A stretch of 9,946 bases of DNA from Planctomycetaceae bacterium (GTDB taxonomy: Bacteria > Planctomycetota > Planctomycetia > Pirellulales > Thermoguttaceae), in assembly GCA_031278315.1 (NCBI GenBank), contig JAITKS010000312.1, positions 1-9,946 on the forward strand, written 5' to 3'. Shown one piece after another: positions 1 through 8,900 of the stretch. A program made the position numbers and the translations under genes. Position 1 is the stretch's first letter, and each line of letters begins with the position of its first letter. The notes beneath the pieces are model-generated. The model was not told the DNA's origin. It worked only from the letters and a program-made list of their open reading frames with translations, and ran no database searches.

Positions 1-143
1 TGTTTTATTTGATCATCGGTTTGTTTGATTAAAGCTCTAAGTTCTTTGAACTCTTTTTCGGCTTGTTTGGCGTTTTCTTGAATAAGTAACCAAACTTGTT
101 CAAACGTGATGCCAGTTGCATCAGGAATATTTGATGTTGACAT
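1..143 (-). CDS. N-terminal part of a coiled-coil protein resembling the start of DUF3782-type proteins (partial)
   Basis: This leftward gene is cut by the window edge; 47 complete codons are visible, starting at the ATG complementary to 141-143. The peptide begins MSTSNIPDATGITFEQVWLL and continues as a helix rich in Lys, Glu and Gln (KQAEKEFKELRALIKQTDDQ) with no stop. A good Shine-Dalgarno (AAAGGA) lies 9 nt upstream, which fixes the start. The TFEQVW motif followed by a charged, coiled-coil-like helix is how many DUF3782-type hypothetical proteins of cyanobacteria and planctomycetes begin; in those the C-terminal part is a nuclease-like fold, which is not visible here. The family assignment rests on pattern memory of this N-terminus only. 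That the segment is coding is much surer than the family. The role is unknown. Confidence 0.7.
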   Translation of the reverse strand, partial: MSTSNIPDATGITFEQVWLLIQENAKQAEKEFKELRALIKQTDDQIK

Positions 144-152
144 TTTGTTATA

Positions 153-158
153 TCCTTT
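153..158 (-). promoter_or_regulatory. Ribosome binding site of the partial leftward gene
   Basis: On the minus strand this reads AAAGGA, 9 nt before the ATG at 143. It is the main support that the short partial frame at the left edge is a true gene start. Confidence 0.65.
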
Positions 159-209
159 CTTTTATTTGTTAATTCTGTTGAAAAATAAGTTTTACAATAC
201 TCTTAATTG

Positions 210-265
210 AATTTTCGGTTTGATTTAATTGTCTATTGGAAGTCAATCAGCGATTACCGAAAATT
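210..265. repeat. Inverted repeat upstream of the partial leftward gene
   Basis: AATTTTCGGT (210-219) and ACCGAAAATT (256-265) are perfect 10-bp complements separated by 36 nt. The repeat lies 67 nt upstream of the start codon at 143, so it could be an operator pair or a leader hairpin. It has no U-tract, so a terminator role for the upstream porin gene is not supported. Confidence 0.4.
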
Positions 266-542
266 AAAGAGTGAGCAGTTTAACACAAATTTAACTAACA
301 ACAAGGGGTTTTTTAGAAATACACAATCTGAAATATGACATAATTTTTATAGGTAATTGCAATATGAATAAAACTATCAATTCTTTTTTGAAAGTACGAA
401 ATCCAAAAAAAAATCGAAGAGATAAGGTCATTGACATACTATTACTTTGATGAGTAATTGTATATCACAACCTCAATCTCTCCGATTTACAATTCACGGG
501 TTATTTGTTTGAGTGTTTGATTTATTTTCTGTTAGAATCTAA

Positions 543-2051
543 CTAGAAATTATATCTAAACGAAGCGGCGAAAATATCTGTGTTTGAATGATCTCGAGTT
601 TTTGCGTTGCGCTGCTGACTTGGAATCACATGAACATAATCAAATAACCAACGTGCATTCGGCGACCAATACCAGTTTAATCCAACAGTAATATCTTGTG
701 AGCTGCCGGTGAAATAGCTGTTGTTAAGTCCTGCCAAGCTGCTTGTATCGGTGTATGCCCATTTAACTGCTAGTTCTAATCCTCCGATCCAATCTGCTCG
801 GTTTAAGTCGTTGACTTTTTTCAGGTCAAGATTGTGTTTTAGGTTCACACCGCTCCATGCTGCTGTGTCTGCGCTAAATTTTCTGTAATCTCCGGTCAGG
901 AAGTATTTAGCGGTAACGTATGCACCCCAAATTGTCCGATCTTTTGCTTTTTTGTTTATTGTTACTAAATTATAAACATTGGCGTAAGCTTCTGATTGTA
1001 AGGTGAAAGCAGTATTTTGGTATGCGAACTCTAATCCGAATTTGTTGTAATTGTCAGTTGGGATTGTGAAAGATTGAAGTGCATTCAGATTTAAGCCGCC
1101 GAAGCGTTCAGTGAAACTAGCTGATTGTGAGCCGTTAGCAGCTTTGGACAAATCATAGTAACTGTAATTAGCACCGAAAAACAACAATTTTTTACCGTCG
1201 ATTTTACCGTTTTTATCGCGTGAGGCGTAGGGTAAAAATGTCAATCTAAAATTTGTTATTGAACCTTGGTCTTCATTGCGGTCGAATCGGTTTCGTGTTG
1301 CGATATCGCGGTCGTAGAAAAATCCTGCGAAAAATCTGATTGTATCACGCGCCCAAAGATGCCGCGAGCTTATACCTATACGGCGGCCCGTTGCAAAATC
1401 ACGGCCGTCGAACTCAAAAAATGTTGTGTTGGTGCCGCCTGTTAATACGGAAATGCCGTCTTCTAATCGATAATGTCCAATGCGGACATATTCAAGTAAC
1501 GGGACATTTTTAACGCCGAACCAAACATCTTTCAAATTGACTGCCGCATTGTTAAAACTACTTTTATCTGTTATACCGCCGTCGTATGTTCCCGAATTAC
1601 TTCCGGTCTGTTCGATAAAACACAAATCGACTTTGTAATCGAATATTTCGTATCCTTCACCTTTAACGCCTATACGCAGGTCTCTTAGTCCATTGTAGTT
1701 ACTTAAACTTTTGAGACTCGCAGGACCTGCTGTTGATGAGCCGTCTTGTTTCATTACGTTGTAGCTGTCGAAATAAACGCGGCCGTCGATAACACGGGTG
1801 AATCCTTTTTTAGAATCGGGTTTATCTTGTTTCTTTTTGAGTGCGCTTTCGAGTGCAATAATTCTAGATTCTAGTGAAGCGTCATTTGCATAGACGGGCA
1901 AGTTTTGTGCTGACTCATACGGCGCAAATGCCGTACTAGTTGGCGGAATGCCTGAAACTGTCTCTGCAACAGTTACACTGTAGCCAACTAACAGACTGGA
2001 CACAATAGACAATATTGTGAACAAATGTCTGTTTAATTTATTAATCATCAT
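543..2051 (-). CDS. Phosphate-selective porin O/P-like outer-membrane porin
   Basis: This complete 502-residue gene product is predicted to form an outer-membrane beta-barrel channel of the Porin_O_P (OprO/OprP-like) family. Residues 1-29 are a Sec signal peptide (basic start, hydrophobic 11-23, likely cleavage SVTVA|E). Residues 57-78 form a short coiled coil (ASLESRIIALESALKKKQ), as is common before the barrel in planctomycete and other porins of this family. The barrel begins near 85 (RVIDGRVYFDSY) and shows family landmarks: LRDLRIGVKGEGYEIFDYKVD at about 122-142, VNLKDVWFGVKN at 171-182, VRIGHYRLEDG at 189-199, FFEFDGRDFATGRRIG at 211-226. It ends in ASFRYNF with the C-terminal Phe recognised by the BAM machinery. 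The first ATG of an ATG-ATG pair is chosen, with GGAG 11 nt upstream. Substrate selectivity cannot be read from the sequence; family members with this name need not transport phosphate. No PhoB-like box was recognised. It is divergent to the giant autotransporter gene. Confidence 0.87.
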   Translation of the reverse strand: MMINKLNRHLFTILSIVSSLLVGYSVTVAETVSGIPPTSTAFAPYESAQNLPVYANDASLESRIIALESALKKKQDKPDSKKGFTRVIDGRVYFDSYNVMKQDGSSTAGPASLKSLSNYNGLRDLRIGVKGEGYEIFDYKVDLCFIEQTGSNSGTYDGGITDKSSFNNAAVNLKDVWFGVKNVPLLEYVRIGHYRLEDGISVLTGGTNTTFFEFDGRDFATGRRIGISSRHLWARDTIRFFAGFFYDRDIATRNRFDRNEDQGSITNFRLTFLPYASRDKNGKIDGKKLLFFGANYSYYDLSKAANGSQSASFTERFGGLNLNALQSFTIPTDNYNKFGLEFAYQNTAFTLQSEAYANVYNLVTINKKAKDRTIWGAYVTAKYFLTGDYRKFSADTAAWSGVNLKHNLDLKKVNDLNRADWIGGLELAVKWAYTDTSSLAGLNNSYFTGSSQDITVGLNWYWSPNARWLFDYVHVIPSQQRNAKTRDHSNTDIFAASFRYNF

Positions 2052-2061
2052 CTCTTTTTGT

Positions 2062-2076
2062 ACTCCTTTTTTTTTT
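2062..2076 (-). promoter_or_regulatory. Ribosome binding site of the porin gene with adjoining A10 tract
   Basis: The minus strand has ten consecutive A residues (complement of 2067-2076) running directly into GGAGT (complement of 2062-2066), 10-11 nt before the first ATG of the porin. The Shine-Dalgarno supports the start. The spacing is slightly long, and the second ATG would be 3 nt farther away, so the first is preferred. Confidence 0.6.
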
Positions 2077-2136
2077 ACTTTTACACTTCAACACTGAAAA
2101 GCTTCAATATAATGCCGCTTACAAAATTCTATTAGG

Positions 2137-2191
2137 TTGACGGAATTACATGAAGCACGAATGCCACCGTGTTAATATCATGTTTCGTCAA
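2137..2191. repeat. Nested inverted repeat (interrupted hairpin) upstream of the porin gene
   Basis: Three pairs of complementary arms are nested around one centre: TTGACG (2137-2142) with CGTCAA (2186-2191), ACATGA (2148-2153) with TCATGT (2178-2183), and CACG (2156-2159) with CGTG (2168-2171). The loop is 8 nt and two asymmetric internal loops separate the arms. It ends 86 nt before the porin start codon, so it could be a structured 5' leader of the porin mRNA or a set of dyad protein-binding sites. The role is inferred. Confidence 0.45.
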
Positions 2192-2359
2192 TTTATATGA
2201 TAAAACTTCGATTATTGTGTGAAATAAATTATTAAATTATCTCTTTGTTCTAATTAGGGGGAAAAATATAAATAGAAAAAATTTTACAATTATTTAAATT
2301 TGAAAATTTAGATAAAACAAGAAGACTTAAAATTTCGGTATTTGTTTCTAAACATGTAT

Positions 2360-2399
2360 TTATAAAAGCAGCTTTGAAAAGGCTATAATACTGACGTCA
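2360..2399 (+). promoter_or_regulatory. Possible promoter with palindromic operator-like site
   Basis: A perfect TATAAT lies at 2384-2389. The best -35 candidate, TTATAA at 2360-2365 with an 18-bp spacer, matches the consensus poorly. Two nucleotides after the -10, at the expected start of transcription, is the perfect 8-bp palindrome TGACGTCA (2392-2399). If real, the promoter would give a leader of about 500 nt for the autotransporter mRNA. The region is AT-rich, so a chance TATAAT is quite possible. Confidence 0.25.
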
Positions 2400-2888
2400 T
2401 TTTAGGGCGGGTTTGATTAATTCTTAAAATTATCACATATAAAGACTGCTTGCTAACAATCAACTGATATATTATCAAAATCTTTTTCTTTTTGTTTTCT
2501 GTATTTTTTGCGGCGGGTGATTTGTATTTTTTGTATTCTTTGTATTAAATAATTTGTGTTGATTGTGTTTAAGCGAAAAGAAATTTGTTGTTAATGTGGG
2601 TTGTCTAGTTAAATTTTTTTGATTTTTCCGATCAGGTTGTTTTGATAATGACGTATTTTGTTGTTTTAACGTTTTTTCCGTTTAGACTGATTATAACGAA
2701 TAACGATAAATCAATTAGCACTTTGTATGGCAACATGTAACTATTGCGCATTACGGTCTCAATGCATCAGACCGCATACTAAATATTGGGTGTATCAGTT
2801 GTTAAAGGTAGGTACTATGTCAGATACTTCAAAAGAAACTGTAAATAAACCTTCATGGTCCTTAATGACATTCCTATCACTGGACTTC

Positions 2889-2893
2889 AGGAG
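2889..2893 (+). promoter_or_regulatory. Ribosome binding site that decides the autotransporter start
   Basis: AGGAG lies 7 nt before ATG 2901, the best Shine-Dalgarno and spacing of any in-frame start in this gene. The ATG at 2817 has a weaker but acceptable AAAGG at 2804-2808 (8 nt), the ATG at 2727 has none, and the ATG at 3012 directly before the hydrophobic segment also has none. Confidence 0.6.
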
Positions 2894-2900
2894 TAGAACG

Positions 2901-5900
2901 ATGAGAATTGAAAAGTCCTCGCAAGGTTCAAAAGATACGGACTATTCGATGATAACAAACGAAACAAAAAATTCAAAAGTTCTGAACAGAAAAAGTTACA
3001 GACCACTTTCAATGTGCGCAAAAAATTTAATCAACACCATAAAGCAATTTCTAAATGTTTGGTTAGTATTGATTCTATTAATTGTAATAGCGGTCTCGCT
3101 AGAAAAAAATAACACCGCTCTAGCTGAAACTATGACCATTTATACACAGGATGCACTAGATGCAAATAATAATGGTGTTTATCTAGACCGTCATCCAGTT
3201 CCATATACAGTAGTAATAAATTTTATCGGAGATAATACAGGTGATTGGACAGCAGAACAAAAAGAGGCTGTAATGCAAGCTTTTAGAAATTTGTTTTACG
3301 ATGTATCCCCGACCACTACAGGATTTAACAGAGGAGATATAGCAAATGATAATACAAACGGCGTAGAAGAAACACGTTATGTTTATGATGTTAAGTGGGG
3401 TGATATTCCAAATGATGTAGCATCAAATAGAGTAGCATCAACTAGTAGAACATACACAACAACAGAAACAGATAGCGGAAATCCACTTAATACTGCAAAT
3501 GATAAAACTATTCATTATGAAATAACTTTTTCTAACACGTTAAAAGATCAGTTTTCCGACAAAACTAAAGGGCAATTGATGCGAGATAAATTGAAAGACG
3601 ATGGGACTACTTACCGTTATAATTTGTTTGTGCAAACATTAAAGGAACTTGGTCATTTATTAGGATTGAATGCCGGTATAAATGCTGCCGGTACTGGATT
3701 TGATGGTTCCAATAATTATTATAGAAGTAATTTACGTAATTACGATGGTAGTGGTTCTGTTCCAGCTTATCCTTTGACCAACTTTGCTGACTGGGATAAT
3801 TATAACGGAATTTGGTTTGAAGGAGCAAACGCTATGCAGATTTACAATGACAGACCTATTAATGGTACTACATCGTATCTCATTCCAATTGGAGATGGCG
3901 GTACTTCGCCTATATCGCCGGATGCTGTTTTAAACCATATTGATCAATCAATAATGCAACAAATAATGGGAACAGACACGTTTCCGGTTATGGGTTGGAA
4001 TTTAACGACAGTAAATACGCGGCCTTTTTTATCTGCACTTGAACTCGCAATGTTACAAGACTCTGGTGCTTTTGGACTAAGTAGTGAGTTTGGTATAAAT
4101 CAACATTTTGGACGGTCTGTTTATCAACAACACGGTAAAAGAGAGGACCCATTTATGTTAGTCTATGATTGGAATCAGAACGATAAAGCTAATAGAGTTA
4201 AAGGCGATTATTATGAGAGATACGATGACAATGGAAACCTTATTCCCGGAGATTATGCGTACAATGTTGCTGATTATGGTGTTGGATTACATATAGTATC
4301 GAGTGACAACTTTCTTGCTTATAGCGGAACTATTATTGCTGGTGATCAATTAGGAAACAATACTGCAAGAGCAATAGCAAAGGGCAGTGCCAATATTGGA
4401 AATGGTACAGGTGACAATGGTCTTAGAGCCTATTATAGATCGGATTATGCGGCGAGTATAGCGGATTTGGAATTGTTGACTAGTTTTAGTGCAGGTATTC
4501 GTATTGAAGGTCAAAATAATTATCTTTCGATATTACATGATTCAGTAATTGAAGGTCAATTTGGTGTTTTAGTTGCTGCCGGCAGTACGACGACAATATC
4601 AGAGATTGGACTTCCAGAATACGGTCTCAATCTTATCAGTAATACCGTATTGATTAATCATGGTGAAATCAGATCCTTGCAAGATTGGGTACTCGTTCTT
4701 CCATCATGGTCAGGTCGTACCGATCCTTATACAGAACTCGAATATCATCCAGACGATCTTTATCATTATGATACCGATTCTTTTACTATAAGAGGTCAAG
4801 AAGGTGCTCCTACTAATTTCACAATAAATGACAATAATTATTTTCGTGCGGGTATTTATCTTGAGGCGGGTGCTGCTGAGATTAATATGGTTGGAGCAGC
4901 AACTTTGTACAATGGTATTTACATTGATGAGGGAGCGGAAATAAGAAATGGGATGAATTTAATAAGTAATCTTGAACACCCTGAATTTGAAATTGAATTA
5001 CATGGTAACTTTATTAACAACAAATATAACGAAATATTTGCGCCTGCCGTATTAACATCTGGTAAGAAAGCAAATGCTGATCACGAAGGACCACAAAAAG
5101 CTGTTGAAGATTATACAGTTCAGTGGATAGACGCATACAAAAACGATAAATTAATTATTGCAGTTTATGATTCGGCCAATAAGTTCGTTCAATATACTAC
5201 AGGAAATTACGACGCCGATAATAACCTATACACAGATATAATTGATTATAATGACTCTACAAAGTATAACATTTCAGCTGTCAAAATAAACAGCGGAATT
5301 GAGAATCAAACAGATGTCGTTGCAAATATTTATGGAGATTTCTATGGAAATTGGCAGTTTGAAGCTTGGGGCGGTACAACGAATTTCTATATTCCTAATA
5401 TCAGACTTTATGGAAGTTATGATGTTAGTAATGGCATTCGTTTGGGAACTGAATTAGGTACAAGCGAAAATATAACCAAAATAATAACAAATACCACTTT
5501 AGACGGCAGACCTTATGATTACGTTCAAATAGATTATTCTGATGTTAATTTTATTATCGGTGCTGATGATAAAGGTGCTTCGTATTTGCCGTATGATCCA
5601 AAATATCGTGAGCAAGGTTCATACGCAACTGTACATCTTTCGGTGTACGATGAAGCAGACGACAAATATGATAAATATTATGAAAACCCATCCGGTTATT
5701 ATGGTATTCTCAATTTTGATTACGGTGATGACGCATATTATATTTTTGATAAAGTACAATTCGGCAGTAAGAATAACACCGGTTCTATACTTGAAGGTCA
5801 TGGACTTGATGTTCCTAATTCTCTTAACTATCCTTATAGTTATACGAATGCGGGTTATCATACGGTATCAATTGAAGTTAAAAGCGGCATTGATAACTGG

Positions 5901-8900
5901 ATAACGATTAAAGATTTTTATCGAATTGAAGCTACAGGTCAACCGGACAATATATATAGAATATTTAATAATCCAAACGATCAAGACAAAGTATATTATG
6001 TCGATTTTGCTGAGCCTAATTCAATTCTGCAAGGATTTTTTCGTGATCCAAATTCGTTACCATACTTGAAAGATAGAAATCATTGGACAGAAATTGAAGC
6101 AATTTATTCAGTTAACGATAAACTAGTTGCGGAGATGGAAAGCTACAATCAGTCTCTTGGCGAGCTTTCGTTATTTAATCGTTATAGCGGTGTAATTCGG
6201 GACAATGCTCATATTGTTACGATAGGCGGATTATGGGTTGACCGCGACGAAACTACCGATTTCGGAAATTTATATGGACAAATTATAAATAACGATAGCC
6301 TTCAAATAGGTACGTTTATCGAAAATTACGGTCACATAAATAACATTGGCGGAGAGCAAAAAGTATTTCTAATTGATTCGACGTATGTTGTAGGATACAA
6401 CGGTTGGGTTTTGACTGAGGCTGAAATAGCAAATTCTGGATTGTCTTATTCTGATGCCCAATACGATAGTAATGGTAATCGAATCAATTATGACGGGATA
6501 TGGGCAGGAACATACATTTATAACGCTTACAACGCACAAATGAATGACAATTTACGGATAGTATCAGGTACAACTACAGATGAGGAATTACGTGCGTCTT
6601 CTTTCTTATACATTATAAACGGCGGTGAAATAAAGAGGACGTTGTTATCAGTCGTCGCAGAGACAGATTTAATCAATTTGATTACAGGTGAAATAAGCGA
6701 TACTAATTTAGCAGTTATTGCCAAACGTGATCTCTATAATTTTGGTAAGATTTATAATACTGCCGCAAGTAATTGGGCAAGTTCAAATCCCGAACTGCCT
6801 AATACTGGCAGCAATCTATCAGCTTATAATGATTACGCTGATTATTATAGAGATGTCCTACTGTATCGTGAGGTTGACGGCGGTATTTATACACTTGATG
6901 GAAACATATACAACTTTGAAACAGGCGAAATGTTCGGCAATAGACACATACTCGCCTGGAGTGAAGACAAAACCGAAGATAAAGAACTGAATGTACGTTA
7001 TGGACATCGGACAGATCGTCTTGTTTTTGGTACGTCTGGTAATCTTGTCAACATGGGTCAGATTGGTTACTCCTTTGGAATAGAAAGATACTATGACGCC
7101 AGTGTTAAGACATCCAAATTATTGCTCGCCAGTATTGACACTGAATTCGATCTTATTAACTTTTCGGAAGGAGATATTTTTGACACAACTTATATTAAAG
7201 TCGGACGTGATCTCTATAACGAAAATACTGCACAAATACGTAATACATCTTATTTAGAGGTTACACTAGATTTAATAAACCGCGATTATGCTGAACTATA
7301 TAATACAAGTTACCTGTACGTAAAAAATAATCTTCGCAATGAAGGCAACGCTGTTATTGATGCAGGTACGTACTTACAAGTTTATTGTTCTTTGTACAAC
7401 GGTACGGACATTATAATGGAAGATGATTTAATAATTTCTCATCTTGCCGTAATTAAAAACTTCGCCGAAATTGAAATAGATAACGGTAATCTTCACAATG
7501 GCAAATACGGACTTATCACCGATAATAACATAATCCTTGCTAAACAGCCTGTCCTTAATCAAGGCATAATCGAAAAGTTTTTCGACTTTACAGCTAAACA
7601 AACCCTTAAAAATGAAGGTTACGGCATAATCAATGTAGTCCAAGATTCCAGCTTGACAGTCTCTACAGACATAATCAACGAGGATAAGGGTCGATTTTTT
7701 GTTTTTGGTAATGTGAATGCCGGTAAAGTAGAAAATGTTGGTTACGTTCACGGCACGGGAACAATAACATTAAAAGGTACAAAGAACATTTTCAACAACA
7801 ATCTAGGCGGACATTTATCACCGGGAGGAGCAATTGTATTACATCCTGCAACTATTACCGACGATAATCCTGTTTTGTTGCAATTCGGTTCCGAAGAGAT
7901 CGGTAAACTTACAATCGAAGGTAACTTGTACAATAATAACGGTACATTTGATATCAATATTAATTCCAATCAAACAGACCGTCCCCTCGACGGCAACATC
8001 GGCGATAACGATATTGTTTACGTAAAAAAGATATACGATCCTAACGGTAAAGATTTAGGCGGCGGATACGCAATAATCAACGGCGGTGAAGTACACCCGT
8101 ATTTTTACAGTAATAATCCTCTCGAAACGATGTATCCGGCAAGATATAAAGACGGAACAAAAATATTCTTCCTAACAACAGAATCAGGTTTGACAGTAAA
8201 TGATCCGCTTCAAGAATCTACCTATACAGATGCCAATCAAATTAGCAAGAAATATACAGAGGATATTTTATTATTCGACTTTACACTCGATTATGACGCC
8301 TATTCATATTGGTTTACAATAGACCGTAAATACAAATACGGTAATGTTGTTAATCAAACATATAATCAACGCAGTATCGGAAAATACGTAGATTTAACCG
8401 GCGGCGACCCGAATCCCGACAGCGACTTTTTCTCGGCTTTGATCGCATTAGATAACTTGAGTACAGCGAATAATACCGCGAACAAATCATACAAAACACG
8501 AGACGTATCACGTTCAGCGTTATTCGCACTTGACCAACTTAGCGGTTCAATTTATGCCACAATGGAAACAGCGTCTTTCCAAAATATAACAACAATTATT
8601 TCGCAATTATCTGATTATCTCCGTACTGATCCGCTTCTTACTTATTGCAAAGAACACCGTATTTATGAACCGTCTAAATTAAATATTTGGGGTACAGTTT
8701 ACGGAACATTAGGCGGCTCTGATCATGACGGCAACGCTTACGGTTACGATCAATCGACAGGCGGTACGTTAATCGGATTCGATAGACTTTATATCAATCG
8801 TCTCCGTGCCGGTGTATTTGGATCATTCGGCAGTTCAACTTATTCAACTGATCTGCTTGAGCGAAGTAAAGCGACCGATTTATCAGTTGGATTTTACATG

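Larger units (their letters stand above)
144..542. other. Gene-free stretch between the porin gene and the partial leftward gene
   Basis: This 399-base AT-rich stretch has no convincing gene. It contains a 10-bp inverted repeat (210-219/256-265), a small AT-rich hairpin (ATTACT/AGTAAT at 441-458), and a nine-A run at about 405-413. A 28-codon rightward frame (364-450) is too weak to call. No strong intrinsic terminator for the porin gene is evident: the short GTTAG/CTAAC stem at 531-543 overlaps the porin stop codon but has no U-tract behind it. Confidence 0.6.
2052..2900. other. Divergent intergenic region between porin and autotransporter genes
   Basis: This region carries the upstream signals of both genes. 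It holds the porin ribosome site, a nested inverted repeat (2137-2191), a TATAAT box next to an 8-bp palindrome (2384-2399), and a T- and G-rich stretch from about 2480 to 2690 in which TGTATTTTTTG occurs twice (2500-2510 and 2523-2533). From 2727 the autotransporter frame is already open, so 2727-2900 may be coding if an earlier start is used (ATG at 2727 without a ribosome site, or ATG at 2817 with AAAGG at 2804-2808). No separate gene was found. Confidence 0.6.

Noticed and set aside
364..450. A 28-codon rightward frame beginning MNKTINSFLKV, basic, in the 144-542 gap
   Set aside because: The ribosome site is weak and distant, the length is within chance for this region, and no recognisable motif is present.
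431..460. TTGACA at 431-436 as a rightward promoter
   Set aside because: There is no acceptable -10 at 16-18 bp and no rightward gene follows.
531..543. GTTAG/CTAAC hairpin overlapping the porin stop as a terminator
   Set aside because: The stem is only 5 bp and AT-rich, and what follows on the minus strand is AGAAAATAAAT, not a U-tract.
5542..5904. Long alternative-frame reading frames over the autotransporter, such as 5542-5904 (+) and 7428-7751 (-)
   Set aside because: They lie entirely inside the autotransporter gene, have odd hydrophobic or Ile-rich composition typical of out-of-frame AT-rich reading, and have no supporting ribosome sites or motifs.
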